NCBI GenBank assembly: GCA_020444415.1
Contig: JAHLLA010000001.1
Span: 744,001 to 808,000, forward strand
DNA from: Bacteroidota bacterium
GTDB taxonomy: Bacteria; Bacteroidota; Bacteroidia; Bacteroidales; F082
Direction of reading: 5' to 3'
DNA length: 64,000 nucleotides
Below, one piece after another: positions 17,238-27,753 of the stretch. Numbering within the stretch: the first letter of the stretch is position 1; every line of letters starts with the position of its first letter. Both the position numbers and the translations under genes were made by a program. The notes under the pieces were generated by a model that was not told the DNA's origin, searched no databases, and saw nothing but the letters and a program-made list of their open reading frames with translations.

Positions 17238-17256
17238 CAAAAATACGCTAATTTTG
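17238..17256. promoter_or_regulatory. Back-to-back -7 boxes for tatD (minus) and the LOG-like gene (plus)
   Basis: CAAAAATA (17238-17245) is TATTTTTG on the minus strand facing tatD; TAATTTTG (17249-17256) faces the LOG-like gene, with three bases between. The tatD box lies 4 bp from its ATG, which implies a leaderless or nearly leaderless tatD mRNA. The -33 elements are not obvious. Confidence 0.5.
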
Positions 17257-17277
17257 TCACGAAGAAATAAGAGGATC

Positions 17278-17874
17278 ATGCGAAGAATATGTGTGTTTTG
17301 TGGTTCAAGTATGGGTTATCGCGAGGAATATCAAGTGGCAGCGAGAGACCTCGGTTTGTTTTTAGCTAACAATGGAATTGGGCTTGTGTATGGCGGTGCC
17401 AATGTCGGTTTGATGAAGGTGATTGCAGATACCATGTTATCAAAAGGTGCCGAAGTAATTGGCGTAATGCCGCACCATCTTGTGGCCAGGGAAGTGGCAC
17501 ATGTAAAATTAACAGAAATGATCATTGTAGATACCATGGCTGAACGTAAGAAACAAATGGTAACCTTATCTGATGGTTTTATTGCGCTTCCGGGAGGATT
17601 CGGAACGCTCGATGAACTATCGGAGATCCTAACTTTTAATCAATTGCGCATAAGTGATAAACCCCTGGGTATATTAAATATATCAGGGTATTTTGATCAC
17701 CTGTTGCGATTTTTTGATCATGCTGTAGGGGAAGGATACGTACGTGAAGAACACCGTAACAACCTGATCGTTTCAGATAAAATAAACGATTTAATGCAAT
17801 TCATGCACCAATATAAACCACTTACTATGGGCAAGTGGATTGAAGACATACTTAATGAAAGTAACCATTTATAA
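17278..17874 (+). CDS. LOG family protein (TIGR00730 Rossmann fold, nucleoside-monophosphate phosphoribohydrolase)
   Basis: 198 aa. Contains the LOG signature PGGFGTLDELSEIL (PGGxGTxxE) and the N-terminal ICVFCGSSMGYR and VYGGANVGLMKVIAD. LOG enzymes cleave the N-glycosidic bond of nucleotide 5'-monophosphates (AMP, cytokinin nucleotides) to base plus ribose 5-phosphate. Start at MRRICVFCGS, 21 bp after a TAATTTTG box. First gene of a run with a P-loop kinase (9 bp) and an MFS transporter (overlapping). Confidence 0.9.
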   Translation: MRRICVFCGSSMGYREEYQVAARDLGLFLANNGIGLVYGGANVGLMKVIADTMLSKGAEVIGVMPHHLVAREVAHVKLTEMIIVDTMAERKKQMVTLSDGFIALPGGFGTLDELSEILTFNQLRISDKPLGILNISGYFDHLLRFFDHAVGEGYVREEHRNNLIVSDKINDLMQFMHQYKPLTMGKWIEDILNESNHL

Positions 17875-17883
17875 AATACTACG

Positions 17884-18435
17884 ATGCTCGTAATTGGTGT
17901 AACAGGCACACTGGGTGCTGGAAAAGGAACCATCGTTGACCATTTGGTGAATGAACATGGGTTTAAGCATTATTCTGTCAGGCAATATCTGTTAAATGAA
18001 ATAGAGAAACAAGGGTTGCCAGCCAACAGGGACAGCATGGTCATCGTTGCAAATGCTTTAAGGACAGAACACACACCTCATTATATTATATCCGAGTTAT
18101 TCGACCGGGCCATTCATGAAGGTGAAGATGCGGTGATCGAAAGCATCAGAACGCCGGGCGAAGTGGATTTTCTGCGGAAGCAGGACCAGTTTTTATTACT
18201 GGCCATTGATGCAGATCCCTATTTAAGATACGAGCGTATTAAAAGCCGAAAATCGGAAACCGATGATATTGATTTTGCCACTTTTATCGAAAACGAAAAA
18301 CGGGAAATGACCGCATCAGACCCTAACAAGCAAAATCTGCAGAAATGTATACAGATGGCGGACATTAAGTTTATAAACAATGGCAGCATTAAAGAATTAA
18401 TTTACCAAGTGGATGAAAAACTATTCGGAGGCTGA
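17884..18435 (+). CDS. P-loop nucleotide kinase-like protein
   Basis: 183 aa. Walker A GTLGAGKGT (8-16) at the N-terminus, an NMP-binding-type region (YSVRQYLLNEIEKQG), an RTPGEVDFLRK segment and a LID-like stretch RIKSRKSETDD. The overall look is that of the NMP kinase / dephospho-CoA kinase fold, closest to the archaeal-type dephospho-CoA kinase-like group, but I cannot assign the substrate. It sits between a LOG-type nucleotide hydrolase (9 bp) and an MFS gene (23 bp overlap), so a nucleotide-salvage role is possible but unproven. Confidence 0.75.
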   Translation: MLVIGVTGTLGAGKGTIVDHLVNEHGFKHYSVRQYLLNEIEKQGLPANRDSMVIVANALRTEHTPHYIISELFDRAIHEGEDAVIESIRTPGEVDFLRKQDQFLLLAIDADPYLRYERIKSRKSETDDIDFATFIENEKREMTASDPNKQNLQKCIQMADIKFINNGSIKELIYQVDEKLFGG

Positions 18436-19591
18436 AAAAGGCAAATTCCAGCGATCGAATATCATATTGCTATCGCTTACGCACCTATTGCACGATATTT
18501 ATTCTTCCTTTCTGGCACCATTGCGACCTTTACTCATTGAAAAGTTTGGAATTACACTGGCTGTAGCATCCTTATGGGACTTGTTCCAAAGAATACCATG
18601 GCTTTTAAATCCGTTTATCGGGATGATTGCTGAACGCACCGCTGCCAGGTATTTTGTTATTCTAACACCTGCAATCACTGCCGTTTCGATGAGTTTACTG
18701 GGCGTGGCTCCTTCATTTACCGTTGTGTCCATTTTGTTATTGGTAATGGGTATCAGCAGTGCAGCTTTTCATGTTCCTTCACCCGTGATGATCAAAAAAG
18801 TTTCAGGTAAATTTACCGGAAAAGGCATGAGCTATTTTATGTTTGGGGGAGAAATGGCAAGAACACTAGGCCCGCTTGTTATTACCGGGGCAGTTTCTTT
18901 ATGGGGGCTGGAAGGCACCTGGAAACTAATCCCTTTTGGCCTGGTCGCTTCACTCTTATTATATTTTAAGCTCCGGAAAATTAAAATTTCTTCCGACTTT
19001 AAAAAGGCAGACAAAAAGCCTCAATACTGGTCGTCCACGAAAAAGCTGATTCCCTTTTTTTTAGTATTGATCGGGATTACTTTTTTCAGGGCCATTATGA
19101 AATCAGGATTAACTGCATTTTTACCCACTTATTTTTATACCGATAAAGGTGAAACATTGTGGTTTGCCAATTCAGCACTGGCAGTCTTTCAACTGGCCGG
19201 AGCCATTGGGACTTTGCTTGCAGGCACTCTTTCGGACAAAGTTGGGCGAAAAACATCCCTGCTGATCATCAGTATCATAACTCCATTTCTAATGGCGCTA
19301 TTTGTAAGTTCAAGCGGGGTATGGAGTTTTGTATTCCTGCTGCTGTTGGGCATTTTTGTTTTTGCTCCCGGTCCGGTGCTGATGGCATTGGTACAGGATG
19401 TATCAAAAGAACTACCTGTTTTTATGAATAGTATTTATATGACGATCAGTTTCGGAACTTCAGCCGTTTCAGTTGTATTCGCCGGCGTATTGGGCGATTG
19501 GGTGGGTCTAGAACAAACCTATCTCATTTCGGCGGTTATTGCTATTGGTGCAGTGCCGTGTGTATTATTTTTAAAATCGAAAAGGGAATAG
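18413..19591 (+). CDS. MFS transporter (fosmidomycin-resistance-like)
   Basis: 392 aa with twelve hydrophobic segments. The MFS loop 2-3 motif is degenerate (GMIAERTAARYF) but the second-half repeat is clear as GTLSDKVGRKTS. The N-terminus with THLLHDIYSSFLAPLRPLLIEKFG, split by ordinary residues, resembles Fsr-type exporters. Substrate not predictable. The start overlaps the upstream kinase gene by 23 bp, implying translational coupling. Confidence 0.85.
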   Translation: MKNYSEAEKGKFQRSNIILLSLTHLLHDIYSSFLAPLRPLLIEKFGITLAVASLWDLFQRIPWLLNPFIGMIAERTAARYFVILTPAITAVSMSLLGVAPSFTVVSILLLVMGISSAAFHVPSPVMIKKVSGKFTGKGMSYFMFGGEMARTLGPLVITGAVSLWGLEGTWKLIPFGLVASLLLYFKLRKIKISSDFKKADKKPQYWSSTKKLIPFFLVLIGITFFRAIMKSGLTAFLPTYFYTDKGETLWFANSALAVFQLAGAIGTLLAGTLSDKVGRKTSLLIISIITPFLMALFVSSSGVWSFVFLLLLGIFVFAPGPVLMALVQDVSKELPVFMNSIYMTISFGTSAVSVVFAGVLGDWVGLEQTYLISAVIAIGAVPCVLFLKSKRE

Positions 19592-19594
19592 TTT

Positions 19595-20578
19595 TTATTT
19601 TCCCTGATAAATCAACACTTCCTTTTCACCATCTGAAGTAATAAAACCCCTGTACATACCTGCGGTATTGAACGTCATTGAAATATGGCCATTTTTGTCC
19701 ACAGCAACAATACCCCCATCGCCACCTATGCCTTTCAGTTTATTCATAATCACCTCATCAGTTGCTTGTTGTAGGGTTAAGTTTTTATATTTCATCAATG
19801 CAGAAATATCGTATGCCACCACATTCCTGATAAAATATTCACCATGGCCGGTTGCAGAAACAGCACAAGTATTATTATCCGCATAAGTTCCCGCCCCGAT
19901 AATAGGCGAGTCACCCACCCGGCCTTTCAATTTATTGGTCATGCCACCTGTTGAAGTACCTGCCGCCAGATTACCAAATTTATCCAGTGCTACAGCCCCT
20001 ACCGTTCCGAATTTTTCTGCTTTATCTTTCGCTCTCAAATAGCTGTTCCAGCGAGATTTTGTAAAAAAATAGGATGTGTCGACCATTTCCAGCCCTGCTG
20101 AAATAGCCAATTCTTCAGCTCCTTCGCCTGTTAGCATCACATGACTGGTTTCTTCCATTACTGCCCTGGCCCCCAGGATTGGGTTTTTTATGTGATGAAC
20201 TCCTGTTATAGCTCCCGCCTGAAGCCGGCTGCCCTCCATGATGGAGGCGTCCATTTCGTTGATTCCTTCAGCCGTAAAAACGGCGCCTTTTCCGGCATTG
20301 AACAGGGGTGAGTTTTCCATCACCATAATGGTTGCCGTGACCGCTTCCAGGCTGGTACCACCATCTTTTAAAATGCTTTTGCCTGCTTCCAATGCTTCAT
20401 TCAGTTTTTCAATGTACGCAGTTTCAGTTTCAGGTGTCATGTTTTCTTTAAGGATGGTTCCCGCTCCACCATGTATCACCAGCACATATTTAGGTTGAGT
20501 TTGAGCATCAGCCTGCGGATTTTTACAAGCATGGAAACCAACAACAAGCAGCAGAAGGATAAGCTTATAAACTTTCAT
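19595..20578 (-). CDS. Isoaspartyl peptidase / L-asparaginase (Ntn hydrolase) lipoprotein
   Basis: 327 aa. A lipoprotein signal peptide ends in VVGFHAC (Cys about 18), so the enzyme is exported and lipid-anchored. The Ntn core has VLVIHGGAGTI near the start and the autocleavage/catalytic threonine in GTVGAVALDKFGN, followed by GTSTGGMTNK and GRVGDSPIIGAGTYAD that line the active site. The precursor cuts itself before that Thr to yield alpha and beta subunits. It removes isoaspartyl dipeptides or hydrolyses Asn/beta-aspartyl peptides in the periplasm. Last gene of thiL-TSUP-iaaA, 5 bp after the transporter. Confidence 0.92.
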   Translation of the reverse strand: MKVYKLILLLLVVGFHACKNPQADAQTQPKYVLVIHGGAGTILKENMTPETETAYIEKLNEALEAGKSILKDGGTSLEAVTATIMVMENSPLFNAGKGAVFTAEGINEMDASIMEGSRLQAGAITGVHHIKNPILGARAVMEETSHVMLTGEGAEELAISAGLEMVDTSYFFTKSRWNSYLRAKDKAEKFGTVGAVALDKFGNLAAGTSTGGMTNKLKGRVGDSPIIGAGTYADNNTCAVSATGHGEYFIRNVVAYDISALMKYKNLTLQQATDEVIMNKLKGIGGDGGIVAVDKNGHISMTFNTAGMYRGFITSDGEKEVLIYQGK

Positions 20579-20583
20579 CTTTT

Positions 20584-21369
20584 TTAATTTAATAAACCTG
20601 CGATAAGGCTTTTAAAATCATACAATCCGAACATATCTCCTGAAGTTATCAGAATCACGATCACAATCACCCACTTCACGAAAACAACACCTTTGGAAAC
20701 GGCTAGTCGTGAAGCAATAAATGCACCTACTACGCTACCAATAGCCATGATCAGTCCGTATTTCCAGTCGATGAGATCATTCCATAAAAATACGGCAAGC
20801 GTAAAGGGCGTGTACACCATCACAATAAATACCTTAATGGCATTGGCCTTTACCAGGTCGAATCCGGCACCCAGAACTATGCCCATCAGCAGAAAATAAC
20901 CAATACCCATATGAATAAATCCACCATAAATACCTATGAAAAAGAAGATCAGGTATATTTTCCAATTCAGAGGTTTTTCAATCACTTCTACCCTGCCATA
21001 AATATATTTATGAGGCTTGTAAAGTATGAATATGAGCATGATCAGCATTATGGCACCGATGGCTTTTTCAAAGATCTCTTCGTTAATATCCACCGCGATC
21101 CACGATCCTATCAGCGAACCCAATACAGCCGGAATGGAAAGGTAGATCGATTTTCGCAGGGGTAATACTTTTTGTTGTTTAAAGCTGGAAGTAGCCGTTA
21201 AAGTTTGAATGGCGATAGCTACCCGGTTGGTACCATTTGCCAATGGGGCAGGCAACCCCAACATCATCAGTATGGATAATGAAATGATACTGCCACCACC
21301 TGCCAGGGTATTGATGAATCCAACCATCAACCCGGCAACAATAAGAATAATAATTTCGCTCCACGGCAT
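20584..21369 (-). CDS. TSUP family (TauE/SafE) membrane transporter
   Basis: 261 aa with seven to eight hydrophobic segments. The family pattern GFINTLAGGGSIISL.ILM..GLP...ANGTNRVA is present (about 17-48), as is the repeat GIYGGFIHMGIGYF in the second half. TSUP proteins move sulfite, sulfonates or other small organosulfur anions; substrate here unknown. Its start is 1 bp from the thiL stop, so the two are co-transcribed. Confidence 0.88.
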   Translation of the reverse strand: MPWSEIIILIVAGLMVGFINTLAGGGSIISLSILMMLGLPAPLANGTNRVAIAIQTLTATSSFKQQKVLPLRKSIYLSIPAVLGSLIGSWIAVDINEEIFEKAIGAIMLIMLIFILYKPHKYIYGRVEVIEKPLNWKIYLIFFFIGIYGGFIHMGIGYFLLMGIVLGAGFDLVKANAIKVFIVMVYTPFTLAVFLWNDLIDWKYGLIMAIGSVVGAFIASRLAVSKGVVFVKWVIVIVILITSGDMFGLYDFKSLIAGLLN

Positions 21370-21370
21370 G

Positions 21371-22459
21371 TTATTCGGTATTTGTTTTGTCGGAAGTTAA
21401 ATTATCCAATTCCCTTTTCTTTAGTGCATCCCAGCCCTGTGCTTCGAGCTTGAAGAGCTGGTTGTCGTTTGAAACCAGTTTTTCGCCTTCTGACTCATCC
21501 GTGATATATCCAATAACGGTAACACCTTCCACTTCTTTAATTTTGTCGTAGTCTTCCTGCTTTATGGTAAACAAGAGTTCATAATCTTCTCCCCCATTCA
21601 GTGCTGCTACTGAAGGAATAATATTAAATTCCTTGGCTGTATCATAGGTATTTTGATCTATGGGTATTTTCTCTTCATAAATCATGCATCCCTTTTTCGA
21701 TGCCATGCAAATATGAAGCGCTTCGGAAGCCAGCCCATCAGAAATGTCAATCATCGATGTTGGTACGATTCCTTTTTCATCAAATAGTTTAATAATATCT
21801 TTCCTGGCCTCTGGTTTTAGCTGTCGTTCCAATATATAATTATGCTGCGACAGATCAGGTTGCATGTCAGGATTCACCTTAAAAACCTGTTTTTCTCTTT
21901 CCAAAACGAGTAGTCCCATGTACGCGCCACCCAGGTCACCGCTTACACACAACAAGTCATTTACATCTGCACCGCTTCGGTAGGTTACCTTATCCTCTCC
22001 GATTTCGCCAACAACGGTAACTGAAATAAATAAACCTGATATACTGGATGTGGTATCGCCACCCACGAAATCGACTTGATAAACCTCACACGCTTTTTTA
22101 ATACCCGCATAAATCTCTTCAAGCGCTTCCACCGAAAATTTACTCGACACACCCAAGCCAACGATCATTTGTTTGGGGATGCCATTCATGGCCACTATAT
22201 CAGAAAAATTCACCACCGCTGCTTTATAACCCAAATGTTTCAAGGGCATATACGTTAAATCAAAATGCACGCCTTCAATCAGTAAATCTTTTGATAAAAG
22301 AGTCACATGGTCGGCTGTTGGTTTCAAAACCGCGGCATCATCACCTATACCTTTTATGGTAGATTCATTTACAATGGGAATATTTTTTGTCAGGTAGTCG
22401 ATCAAACCGAATTCTCCCAGTTCTGACAGTTCGGTTAATTTTGATTCAGCTTTACTCAT
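21371..22459 (-). CDS. thiL: Thiamine-monophosphate kinase
   Basis: 362 aa. PurM/ThiL-fold signatures: IKGIGDDAAVL (Mg-ATP binding, about 36-46), the DLLIEGVHFDL stretch that binds thiamine phosphate, GGDTTSS, VSGDLGGAYMG, SMIDISDGLASE and GGEDYELLF. ThiL phosphorylates thiamine phosphate to thiamine diphosphate in the cytosol, the last step of the pathway. No other thi genes are near; it heads an operon with a TSUP transporter and an asparaginase. Confidence 0.94.
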   Translation of the reverse strand: MSKAESKLTELSELGEFGLIDYLTKNIPIVNESTIKGIGDDAAVLKPTADHVTLLSKDLLIEGVHFDLTYMPLKHLGYKAAVVNFSDIVAMNGIPKQMIVGLGVSSKFSVEALEEIYAGIKKACEVYQVDFVGGDTTSSISGLFISVTVVGEIGEDKVTYRSGADVNDLLCVSGDLGGAYMGLLVLEREKQVFKVNPDMQPDLSQHNYILERQLKPEARKDIIKLFDEKGIVPTSMIDISDGLASEALHICMASKKGCMIYEEKIPIDQNTYDTAKEFNIIPSVAALNGGEDYELLFTIKQEDYDKIKEVEGVTVIGYITDESEGEKLVSNDNQLFKLEAQGWDALKKRELDNLTSDKTNTE

Positions 22460-22568
22460 GCCGGAAATTTTTTGCTAAAATACACGGATATTCTTAAATT
22501 AAAATTAAGCTTAAAAGCGGTTTTCCCATTCTTTCCGAAATATTACTTTTTCAATCATTTATAATTAT

Positions 22569-22576
22569 TATATTTG
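22569..22576 (+). promoter_or_regulatory. -7 box of the atpDC operon
   Basis: TATATTTG, 34 bp before the atpD ATG. No clear -33 TTG upstream. Confidence 0.55.
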
Positions 22577-22598
22577 CCCGCACATTAAATACCTTTAA

Positions 22599-24119
<1,521 letters not shown>

Positions 24120-24130
24120 TACGCATCAAC

Positions 24131-24364
24131 ATGAATCTTGAAATTATAACCCCCGACAAAACGATCTATAAAGGAGAAGCTGACCTGGTGCAACTGCCAG
24201 GTATTGATGGTTCATTTGAAATTTTAAACAACCACGCGCCATTAATTTCTGCATTGGTGAAAGGAAAAATTAAAGTTAAAAAAAGCGGGAGTGTAGAATT
24301 TTACGAAGTAAATGGCGGTGTTATCGAAGTATTGGATAACAAGGTTCTGATACTTGCCGAATAA
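24131..24364 (+). CDS. atpC: ATP synthase F1 subunit epsilon, short form
   Basis: 77 aa, just the N-terminal beta-sandwich (MNLEIITPDKTIYKGEAD, PGIDGSFEILNNHAPLISAL, GGVIEV.DNKV.ILAE). The C-terminal two-helix domain that inhibits ATP hydrolysis in E. coli is absent, as in other Bacteroidota, so epsilon-type self-inhibition cannot operate here. Ends at a strong terminator. Confidence 0.95.
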   Translation: MNLEIITPDKTIYKGEADLVQLPGIDGSFEILNNHAPLISALVKGKIKVKKSGSVEFYEVNGGVIEVLDNKVLILAE

Positions 24365-24381
24365 AATTTAATTGCCAAAAA

Positions 24382-24418
24382 ACAAAAACCCTGATAGGCT
24401 TTATCGGGGTTTTTTGTT
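24382..24418 (+). terminator. Terminator of atpDC
   Basis: Stem AAAAACCCTGATA / TTATCGGGGTTTTT with a short loop and a T6 run. The A-rich 5' flank means it can also stop the convergent lipoprotein gene. Confidence 0.85.
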
Positions 24419-24440
24419 TACCAAATACTGCGAATCTATT

Positions 24441-24938
24441 TTACTTTCCAACCCCAACCGAAGCTGGTACTGACAGATGTGCCTGGACAATTTTCCATTC
24501 GCCATTCATTTTTTCCAATACGCCCGTAAAGCGAAGCCCTTCATAACTTCTGGCTTCACCCTTATATACAAAATTATAATTGAGGGTTTCGGCAAACCAG
24601 GCGGTATTTCCTGTACAGTTCAATTTGATAAACTGATCGGAAGCAGAAATATATGTATCGGTAATTTGACTGAACTGATCCTTTATCGCTGACCTGATAT
24701 TTGTCCATCCCATTAATCGATCATCTGAGTCAGTACCATACAATATGATATCTGGATTGGGGGCCCAAATTTCTTCTGTTAATTCAAAATCCTGGTTTTC
24801 ATTTGCAATGATATACTTCTCAAGTACATTTTCAATGGCCACCGTTTCATCTCTCAAATTCAAATCTTCATCACAATTTGAGCAAGATAATATAAACAGG
24901 AAGCCAGCTAATAGTAACAATGTTGGTAAACTTCTCAT
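24441..24938 (-). CDS. NTF2/SnoaL-like lipoprotein
   Basis: 165 aa. A lipoprotein signal ends in LFILSC (Cys about 19). The mature part has the NTF2/SnoaL cone-fold pattern: an N-terminal helix VLEKYIIANENQDFELTEEIWAP, a middle W..IR.AIK helix, and C-terminal strands AWFAETLNYNFV, GLRFTGVLEK and GEWKIVQAHLSVP. Such ketosteroid-isomerase-like proteins bind or convert small hydrophobic ligands; no catalytic role can be claimed. It lies on the reverse strand between the two halves of the ATP synthase locus. Confidence 0.8.
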   Translation of the reverse strand: MRSLPTLLLLAGFLFILSCSNCDEDLNLRDETVAIENVLEKYIIANENQDFELTEEIWAPNPDIILYGTDSDDRLMGWTNIRSAIKDQFSQITDTYISASDQFIKLNCTGNTAWFAETLNYNFVYKGEARSYEGLRFTGVLEKMNGEWKIVQAHLSVPASVGVGK

Positions 24939-25160
24939 AATTAAAGATATTTGCTGTACATACTTTTTTTGCTTGTTCGTGAAGATACAAAAAAATCAAA
25001 ACTGAGACAAGTCGAAAGCAACTTAGCTGTGTTGAAAAGAATATTGGATAATGAGTAAGCCTCTCATTGACTGATTAAAACAAATTAAAAAAACCTTTTT
25101 CTAATTCAGCTTTTATTCGTATCATTGCATCCAATTTTGAAACCACACTTTCCATCGTAA

Positions 25161-26285
25161 ATGAGTGATAAATCAGGAGTTAAGAGAACAGTTTACCATT
25201 TAGGGCTACTCATTTTAATCAGCCTTTTCTTATCAGGAAATTTAGCTGCACAGCACCACGCAGATAATCCGGTAATTAATGAGGAAGATCAGCACAAGAT
25301 GGAAGAAGCCGATTTTCAGGCCGGTGAACTCATCATAGAACACATAAGCGATTCATACGATTGGCACATTATTGATTTTGGCAATACTCATATTTCCATT
25401 CCCCTGCCTGTAATTTTATACGACGATGGGCAATGGCATGTATTTATGTCGTCCAATTTTCATCACGGTCACGATGCCTACAAAGGGTATTTTATTTCAC
25501 ATGAAGATATGAATTCTGGAAAAATCGTAAAACTGGATGAAGCAGGGCACGAAGTAAGACCTACTTTAGATGTTTCGATCACCAAAAACGTAGTCGCTAT
25601 TTTTCTCAGTTCTTTATTTCTGATTATCATCTTTGTTTCGGTAGCAAGAAGTTATAATAAAAGAAGGGATCACGCCCCAAAGGGCTTACAGTCATTTCTT
25701 GAACCCATCATTATTTTCGTCCGCGACGACATTGCCAAAGCATCAATTGGCGAAAAACGATACGAAAAATATTTACCTTTTTTATTAACGATATTCTTTT
25801 TTATACTCCTTAACAACATCATGGGTATCATCCCATTCTTTCCGGGTGGCGCTAATGTTACCGGAAATATTGGTGTTACAGGCGTATTGGCAGCCTTTAC
25901 ATTTATTATTACCACTTTTAGCGGAAATAAAAACTACTGGACACATATTATCAATGCGCCCGGTGTACCGTGGTGGCTGAAAATCCCTGTACCATTGATG
26001 CCGATTGTTGAACTGATGGGTGTATTTACCAAACCTTTTGTGTTGATGGTGCGTCTCTTTGCTAACATTACAGCAGGACATATCATCATACTGGGTTTTA
26101 TCAGCCTCATCTTTATTTTTGGTGAGATGAGTGCCGGACTTGGATATGGCGTTTCAGTTATTTCCGTAGGATTCTCCATTTTTATGGATTTCCTTGAATT
26201 GCTGGTAGCTTTTATCCAGGCATATGTTTTTACATTGCTTTCAGCCTTGTATTTTGGCATGGCTACGGAGGAAGCACATCATTAA
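25161..26285 (+). CDS. atpB: ATP synthase F0 subunit a
   Basis: 374 aa, about 100 longer than E. coli subunit a. The extra N-terminal part starts with a signal-like helix (YHLGLLILISLFLSGNLAAQ) and a His/Asp-rich extracytoplasmic segment, as in other Bacteroidota. The core has five to six helices and the essential arginine in LMVRLFANITAGH (about R300). It forms the proton half-channels against the c ring. First gene of atpBEFHAG. Confidence 0.96.
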   Translation: MSDKSGVKRTVYHLGLLILISLFLSGNLAAQHHADNPVINEEDQHKMEEADFQAGELIIEHISDSYDWHIIDFGNTHISIPLPVILYDDGQWHVFMSSNFHHGHDAYKGYFISHEDMNSGKIVKLDEAGHEVRPTLDVSITKNVVAIFLSSLFLIIIFVSVARSYNKRRDHAPKGLQSFLEPIIIFVRDDIAKASIGEKRYEKYLPFLLTIFFFILLNNIMGIIPFFPGGANVTGNIGVTGVLAAFTFIITTFSGNKNYWTHIINAPGVPWWLKIPVPLMPIVELMGVFTKPFVLMVRLFANITAGHIIILGFISLIFIFGEMSAGLGYGVSVISVGFSIFMDFLELLVAFIQAYVFTLLSALYFGMATEEAHH

Positions 26286-26306
26286 TTAATTTGAATCCAT
26301 TAATAA

Positions 26307-26585
<279 letters not shown>

Positions 26586-26667
26586 ACAACTTCTGTGAAT
26601 CTCCGGTGCATTTCAGCGGTTGGCTGCGATGCACCGGATAAATTTTAAAAACTAAAAACAATATATC

Positions 26668-27162
26668 ATGTCATTGATCAACCCCGGATTCGGACTCATT
26701 ATCTGGATGACCATTGCGCTGCTCGTCGTGCTGTTCGTCCTGAAAAAATATGCCTGGAAACCTATTATGAATGCATTGAAGGAGCGTGAAGATTCTATTG
26801 AAGAATCATTGCGTGCTGCTGACCGGGCAAAAGAAGAAATGAAAGAGCTGAAACTTGATAACGAAAAGTTATTGAGAGAAGCAAAAGATGAGCGTGATGC
26901 TATTTTAAGAGAAGCGCGTAAGATTAAGGATAAGTTGATTGAAGACGCGAAAGAAAAGGCCGGCATAGAGGCTGGTAACATTGTAGAGAACGCCAAAGTA
27001 CGGATTGAAAATGAAAAGAAAGCCGCTTTGGTAGAGATTAAGAATACCATTGCTACTTACTCTATTGAAATTGCCGAAAAAGTATTAAGAGAAGAGTTAA
27101 AGGATAAAAAGAAACAGGAAGAATATATCAGGACCCTGTTGAAAGAAACCAGTTTAAATTAA
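26668..27162 (+). CDS. atpF: ATP synthase F0 subunit b
   Basis: 164 aa. One N-terminal membrane helix (GLIIWMTIALLVVLFVL) followed by a long charged coiled coil (about 40-150, heptads rich in Ala, Glu, Lys), the peripheral stalk of the complex. Spacing 82 bp from atpE and 15 bp to atpH. Confidence 0.95.
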   Translation: MSLINPGFGLIIWMTIALLVVLFVLKKYAWKPIMNALKEREDSIEESLRAADRAKEEMKELKLDNEKLLREAKDERDAILREARKIKDKLIEDAKEKAGIEAGNIVENAKVRIENEKKAALVEIKNTIATYSIEIAEKVLREELKDKKKQEEYIRTLLKETSLN

Positions 27163-27177
27163 GAACAGGATACGCAA

Positions 27178-27735
27178 ATGAGAGTTACACTTCTGGCGAA
27201 ACGATATGCTCAGGCCCTATTCGATCTGGCTGTTGAAAATAACATCCTCGAAGAGGTAGCGCAGGATATGATCCTTGTTAAATCTGTTCTGGAGGAAAGC
27301 CGGGTATTGCGAAAATTGATGGCAAATCCTGTGATTGATTACCCAAAAAAAATTAAAGTTTTAGATAGAATATTCGATAAAAAAATTCAGAAGCTTACAC
27401 ATAAATTCTTGCAATTGATCACCCGCAAGGGAAGAGAAGTGTATATCACTTTCATCGCAACAGCATTTGATGTAATTTATAAAGAATATAAGAATATACT
27501 ACCTGTAAAACTCACAACTGCAATTGCTGTTGATGAAAAAATTAAGAAAGAGATTCTAGATAAACTTGCGCAGGTAACAGATATGAACCTGGAAGTAACC
27601 GAAATAGTTGACAAGGAATTGATTGGTGGATTCAAACTGAATTTTGAAGACTACCAGTATAATAACAGTGTGAAGAAACAACTACAGCGATTGGCTAAAG
27701 TTTTTTCAGAAAATCTTTATATCAGTAAAAAATAA
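27178..27735 (+). CDS. atpH: ATP synthase F1 subunit delta
   Basis: 185 aa. N-terminal helical bundle beginning LAKRYAQALFDLAVENN, with the C-terminal strand/helix pattern LEVTEIVDKELIGGFKLNFEDYQYNNSVKKQL (signature IGGF), interrupted by ordinary residues. Links the b stalk to the alpha3beta3 head. 18 bp before atpA. Confidence 0.94.
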   Translation: MRVTLLAKRYAQALFDLAVENNILEEVAQDMILVKSVLEESRVLRKLMANPVIDYPKKIKVLDRIFDKKIQKLTHKFLQLITRKGREVYITFIATAFDVIYKEYKNILPVKLTTAIAVDEKIKKEILDKLAQVTDMNLEVTEIVDKELIGGFKLNFEDYQYNNSVKKQLQRLAKVFSENLYISKK

Positions 27736-27753
27736 CTAAAGAATAAAAACAAC

